This document shows positions 61,358-64,000 of a stretch of 64,000 nt of DNA, piece after piece; the first letter of the stretch is position 1; every line of letters starts with the position of its first letter. The DNA lies in NCBI GenBank assembly GCA_910576335.1, contig CAJTIU010000009.1, positions 62,001 to 126,000 on the forward strand, given 5' to 3'. Below the pieces are notes generated by a model. The model saw only the letters and a list, made by a program, of their open reading frames with translations, ran no database searches and was not told the DNA's origin. Origin of the DNA: Lachnospiraceae bacterium. GTDB lineage: Bacteria > Bacillota > Clostridia > Lachnospirales > Lachnospiraceae. The position numbers and the translations under genes were made by a program.

Positions 61358-62628
61358 AGAAAGTAAAATCTATTAAAAGTGCATTTATCTGGGCGGTTGC
61401 CATTACAATGATATTTGTTTTTACAACCTCTGCTTTGACAATTTATATCTGTTACCGTGTGCAGAAGAGTATCCTCCCCGACTCACAGGAAATTTGGCTG
61501 CATACACAGACTATTATGGCAGATGGGACGGTATCTGAGGCAAAGCAAAGATTGATACTTGATGAACCTTCTAAAGTGTCTATACTTACCCCCGTTAAAT
61601 CGGAAGAAGAAAAGTTAGGGGATACAGAATTTACAATAGAGAGAATAGAATCCAGCTTCTCCGCACTCCGCACAAAACAACAGTTACTATATAGAGCAAT
61701 AAGCATTTCTATGGTAGGGCTTCCTTTTATCTATTCAGTTATAGGAATCATGTTATGTGCATGGTGGTTTTATAGGAAAAAGTTATCGCCGCCAATTCAG
61801 GTTCTTGCAGATGCAACAAAGCATATAAAGGGGCAAGACCTTGATTTTACGGTTGCTTATAACAGTAACGATGAATTAGGCAGGCTCTGCACAGCTTTTG
61901 AAGAAATGCGGCAAGCTTTGTATGATAACAACCGACAGCTATGGAATATGATTGAGCAGCGGAGAATTTTACAGGCATCAGTGGCACATGACCTCAGAAA
62001 TCCGATTGCGATTATAGAGGGCTATGTCGAATATATGCAGCAATGCTTTACAAATGGAAGTCTGAATGATGAGAAATTGCAGCATACACTATCCAACCTT
62101 GCGATAACCTCAAAACGACTTGAGCGTTATACAGACTATATTCGTGATTTGAATACCATTGAAGAAACCGAAACAAAGTATTCTGTCGTTCAGTTACCAG
62201 ATTTTTTAAAAAATGCTACAGAAAGCCTTTCACTTATTGCAGGACAACATAGCCTGGAGATTGAATATCATTCTGCCGTATCCGAATGTCAAGTAAAATT
62301 AGATGAGCAAATATTTTACCGTATTGTTGAGAATATCTTTTCTAATGCCATTCGATTTGCTAATAGCAAAGTGAGTTTCCTATACACATTTATTGATGAT
62401 GTACTTACTATATCCATTACAGACGACGGCAAAGGATTTTCAAAGGCAATGCTCTGCAAAAAGAATACCTTTCTTTATTCTGAGGATAAAACGGGTGAAC
62501 ATATGGGATTGGGATTGGCTACAAGCCGTGTCCTTAGCCAGAAACACGGCGGATGTTTAGAACTTTCAAATGTTGCTCCGAGTGGAGCTTCTGTAACAAT
62601 TAAACTTGCAGTCAACAAAGTGGGGTGA
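61345..62628 (+). CDS. Sensor histidine kinase (VanS-like)
   Basis: 427 residues. Two membrane helices (about 12-36 and 118-140) enclose an extracytoplasmic loop of about 80 residues; then HAMP (LADATKHIKGQDLDF), a dimerisation/phospho-acceptor domain with His in SVAHDLRNPIAIIEGY (about residue 215), and a HATPase domain (N-box IFSNAIRFANSK, G1 DDGKGFSK, G2 GLGLATS). The extracytoplasmic loop is not like known peptide sensors. It acts with the regulator at 60683. Confidence 0.94.
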   Translation: MEKMKKVKSIKSAFIWAVAITMIFVFTTSALTIYICYRVQKSILPDSQEIWLHTQTIMADGTVSEAKQRLILDEPSKVSILTPVKSEEEKLGDTEFTIERIESSFSALRTKQQLLYRAISISMVGLPFIYSVIGIMLCAWWFYRKKLSPPIQVLADATKHIKGQDLDFTVAYNSNDELGRLCTAFEEMRQALYDNNRQLWNMIEQRRILQASVAHDLRNPIAIIEGYVEYMQQCFTNGSLNDEKLQHTLSNLAITSKRLERYTDYIRDLNTIEETETKYSVVQLPDFLKNATESLSLIAGQHSLEIEYHSAVSECQVKLDEQIFYRIVENIFSNAIRFANSKVSFLYTFIDDVLTISITDDGKGFSKAMLCKKNTFLYSEDKTGEHMGLGLATSRVLSQKHGGCLELSNVAPSGASVTIKLAVNKVG

Positions 62629-62694
62629 TATTTTTATTGGTGTAAAAAGTGATTGGCAAAGAATCAAATCAAGATTTATTTTGGAGGAATTGAA

Positions 62695-62837
62695 ATGGAT
62701 AAAAAAAGAACGATGAATTGGATAATAGCAATATAGTTGCCGTTGGATATTTAACAATAAGCATTGTGCTTGATGCATGGACTTATTCTTGGCTTATATG
62801 GGTAATTTATGCGGTTTATAGATTTGTTGCAAAATAG
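62695..62837 (+). pseudogene. Small membrane protein interrupted by a frameshift in an A7 tract
   Basis: ATG 62695 has a TTGGAGGAAT site. In the given frame it stops after 14 codons. With one more A in the run at 62701-62707, the frame would read on through NDELDNSNIVAVGYLTISIV and a membrane segment to stop 62835-62837, giving about 48 residues. So it is either a frameshifted gene, a phase-variable one, or a sequencing error. Confidence 0.5.
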
Positions 62838-62865
62838 ATAAACTGGAATTTACAGGAGGAACGAA

Positions 62866-63408
62866 ATGAAAGAAATATTGGAATTTAACTACAAAAAACA
62901 ATGTGGTTTATGGTTGATTCTTATTGGAATTGTATTAATAGTAGCTGTCATTTGTGGCGGTGAATTTTTTGTTAATCCGTTTGTGTTTCTGATAGGTTAT
63001 TATGCCTGCTTTTTTGGAGTCAATGTAAACAAAAAAGTGAGAGAAAAACTTTCTCAAGGAGATATTTCTAAAAAGCAGATAAAGATGATTTATTTTTCGA
63101 TTGCTACGTTGTTCATATTAATGTTTTGTATTGCTGGCCCGTTTATCCCCGGATGGCATTGGAGGCAGATATGGCTTGGTGTACTGATGGCAACATCAAT
63201 ACATTTCTTCTTGTGGTTTTTTGTACATGGTTGGAGTATGGTAGTGTTGGGGATTGTATGTATGGTTATCGTAACAATGGGCTATATTTTTCCAGGCATA
63301 CCAGTTTCAGTTATTTGCATTGCAGATGCGATGGTTAAACTGATATGCGGAATATATTTGTTATTTATTGCAAAACCATCAAAATACATTCCTAATATGA
63401 TAAAGTAG
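62866..63408 (+). CDS. Unknown polytopic membrane protein (DUF6609-like)
   Basis: 180 residues with an AGGAGG site before ATG 62866. Five or so hydrophobic segments (about 14-33, 35-52, 80-98, 107-125, 127-172), a basic loop between the second and third (NKKVREKLSQGDISKKQIK), and a basic C-terminus. It resembles small DUF6609-type membrane proteins found beside two-component systems, but the match is from memory and weak. Function unknown; it may be a target of the VanRS-like pair. Confidence 0.6.
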   Translation: MKEILEFNYKKQCGLWLILIGIVLIVAVICGGEFFVNPFVFLIGYYACFFGVNVNKKVREKLSQGDISKKQIKMIYFSIATLFILMFCIAGPFIPGWHWRQIWLGVLMATSIHFFLWFFVHGWSMVVLGIVCMVIVTMGYIFPGIPVSVICIADAMVKLICGIYLLFIAKPSKYIPNMIK

Positions 63409-63428
63409 CGAATGTACAAAGAAACAAC

Positions 63429-63449
63429 TTCCAGTTTGACATACTGGAA
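63429..63449. repeat. Inverted repeat TTCCAGT-N7-ACTGGAA, copy 1
   Basis: TTCCAGT and ACTGGAA around TTGACAT, 28 bases before the next start codon. A second, less perfect copy is at 63757-63777 (TTCCCATTTGACATACTGGAA), again between a stop and the next gene. TTGACA inside it could be a -35 box. Confidence 0.6.
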
Positions 63450-63476
63450 AATCGAGATTTGAAAGGAGTAACAGAC

Positions 63477-63755
63477 ATGAAATTTCCTTTTTATGATTCA
63501 CCCGATACTGTTACGATTATCTGCTGTCATATATTGAAGCGTCAGGCACCTATTTTATATGTATCACATGATGAAGATGACGGAATGTGGCAATTTCTAT
63601 GCGGAGGAACACACGAAACAGATGAAGCAAAGTTAGTATCTTTAAAATGGGTTTTTGATTTAGATAACTCTGTCAGTACCTTAAAGGATATGCCTTGCGG
63701 CTATTATGCAGAAAGAAAAACTCAAGATGACGATTGGATTATCAGAAAGCGATGA
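63477..63755 (+). CDS. Hypothetical protein, 92 residues
   Basis: ATG 63477 follows AAAGGAG. A soluble acidic protein with CCHILKRQAPILYVSHDEDD, MWQFLCGGTHETDEAKLVSL and MPCGYYAERKTQDDDW. The GGTHE..EAKLVSL pattern occurs in small uncharacterised (DUF2185-like or immunity-like) proteins, but I cannot place it with certainty. It lies between two copies of the TTCCAGT inverted repeat. Confidence 0.6.
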   Translation: MKFPFYDSPDTVTIICCHILKRQAPILYVSHDEDDGMWQFLCGGTHETDEAKLVSLKWVFDLDNSVSTLKDMPCGYYAERKTQDDDWIIRKR

Positions 63756-63756
63756 C

Positions 63757-63777
63757 TTCCCATTTGACATACTGGAA
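63757..63777. repeat. Inverted repeat TTCC...GGAA, copy 2
   Basis: TTCCCATTTGACATACTGGAA; 16 of the central and right-hand bases match copy 1 at 63429. It begins one base after the stop codon of the 63477 gene. Confidence 0.55.
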
Positions 63778-63852
63778 AGTCAAAATATGATACCTTTGCC
63801 TTAATCCTTAATAAGGTGTACTGAGATTATTTATTTTACGGAGGAAACGTAG

Positions 63853-64000
63853 ATGGAACAAAAAAATAAAATTCTGAAAACAGTTTCAGTTGTTCTATTG
63901 TTATGCAGTTTTGTTGTACCAATGTATAATATTTTTCCTAATGGGCTGATAGTCAATCAGGATTCATGGTTTTTTACTGAAACTTTTAAAATACTTTTTC
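63853..64000 (+). CDS. N-terminal part of an unknown membrane or secreted protein (cut by the window end)
   Basis: ATG 63853 follows CGGAGGAAAC. 49 codons are visible: basic start MEQKNKIL, then a hydrophobic helix (VSVVLLLCSFVVPMYNIF), which may be a membrane segment or signal. No family can be assigned from this much. Confidence 0.5.
   Translation, partial: MEQKNKILKTVSVVLLLCSFVVPMYNIFPNGLIVNQDSWFFTETFKILF

Noticed and set aside
1-64000. tRNA, rRNA, CRISPR arrays and a replication origin
   Set aside because: I looked for tRNA-like cloverleaf and CCA ends, rRNA signature sequences, regular repeat-spacer arrays and DnaA-box clusters and saw none that I could support by eye.

Overview
The window looks like chromosomal DNA of a strictly anaerobic gut-type Firmicute, most likely a Lachnospiraceae member (relatives of Dorea, Blautia or Clostridium scindens). 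The signs are purine-rich Shine-Dalgarno sequences before nearly every gene, moderate GC, an oxygen-independent cobalamin pathway, corrinoid methyltransferase and glycine-reductase-type selenoprotein genes, and clostridial lipoproteins. The genus is inference only; no rRNA or tRNA gene was seen.

Region 1 (1-12000): corrinoid and selenium one-carbon metabolism. After a partial solute-binding lipoprotein and an apparently orphan cobalamin riboswitch come a RamA-like corrinoid activator, a methionine-synthase-activation-like protein and an XRE regulator. Next are a UroD-type methyltransferase, a corrinoid protein and an MttB-family methyltransferase. The MttB gene is broken by a deletion that joins it to the tail of a DUF1638 gene. 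These lead into a GrdE-like proprotein and a GrdB-like selenoprotein with an in-frame UGA (Sec350) and a hairpin just downstream, then an EamA permease.

Region 2 (12000-38500): a nearly complete anaerobic B12 operon: cbiGJ, riboswitch, cbiL, hemC, cobA-hemD, cbiD, cbiF, cbiH, cbiET, cbiA, cobT, cobS, cobC, cbiB, cobD, cbiP, cobU, a second cobU-like gene and cbiC. Two unusual modules sit inside it: an ABC-2 exporter with a NEAT-like lipoprotein and BioY, and an exported CbiK-type chelatase lipoprotein with a second NEAT-like lipoprotein and a BtuFCD/HmuTUV-type importer. The second could be a tetrapyrrole capture or metal-removal system.

Region 3 (38500-47500): an oligopeptide ABC operon (oppA-B-C-D-F), then on the minus strand an IbrA/IbrB-like pair (PAPS-reductase-like and ParB-like) and a DUF2877 (AllH-like) gene.

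Region 4 (47900-54430): two paralogous pairs of allantoinase-family hydrolase plus NCS1 permease, with a 97-bp tandem duplication after the second hydrolase.

Region 5 (54430-64000): an AT-richer, rearranged accessory region. It has relics of an AAA-ATPase/DUF1703 gene and a Tn554-type element that broke an XRE repressor. A signalling block follows (CHASE2 adenylate cyclase, metallo-beta-lactamase-fold protein, truncated GAF protein, FecR-type lipoprotein), then degraded conjugative-element debris, a VanRS-like two-component system and small membrane or unknown genes.

Across the window are several repeat families: a GGGGACGGGG palindrome (four copies, two of which end reading frames), a GTAACTG/CAGTTAC hairpin (seven copies), and a 144-bp MITE-like element.
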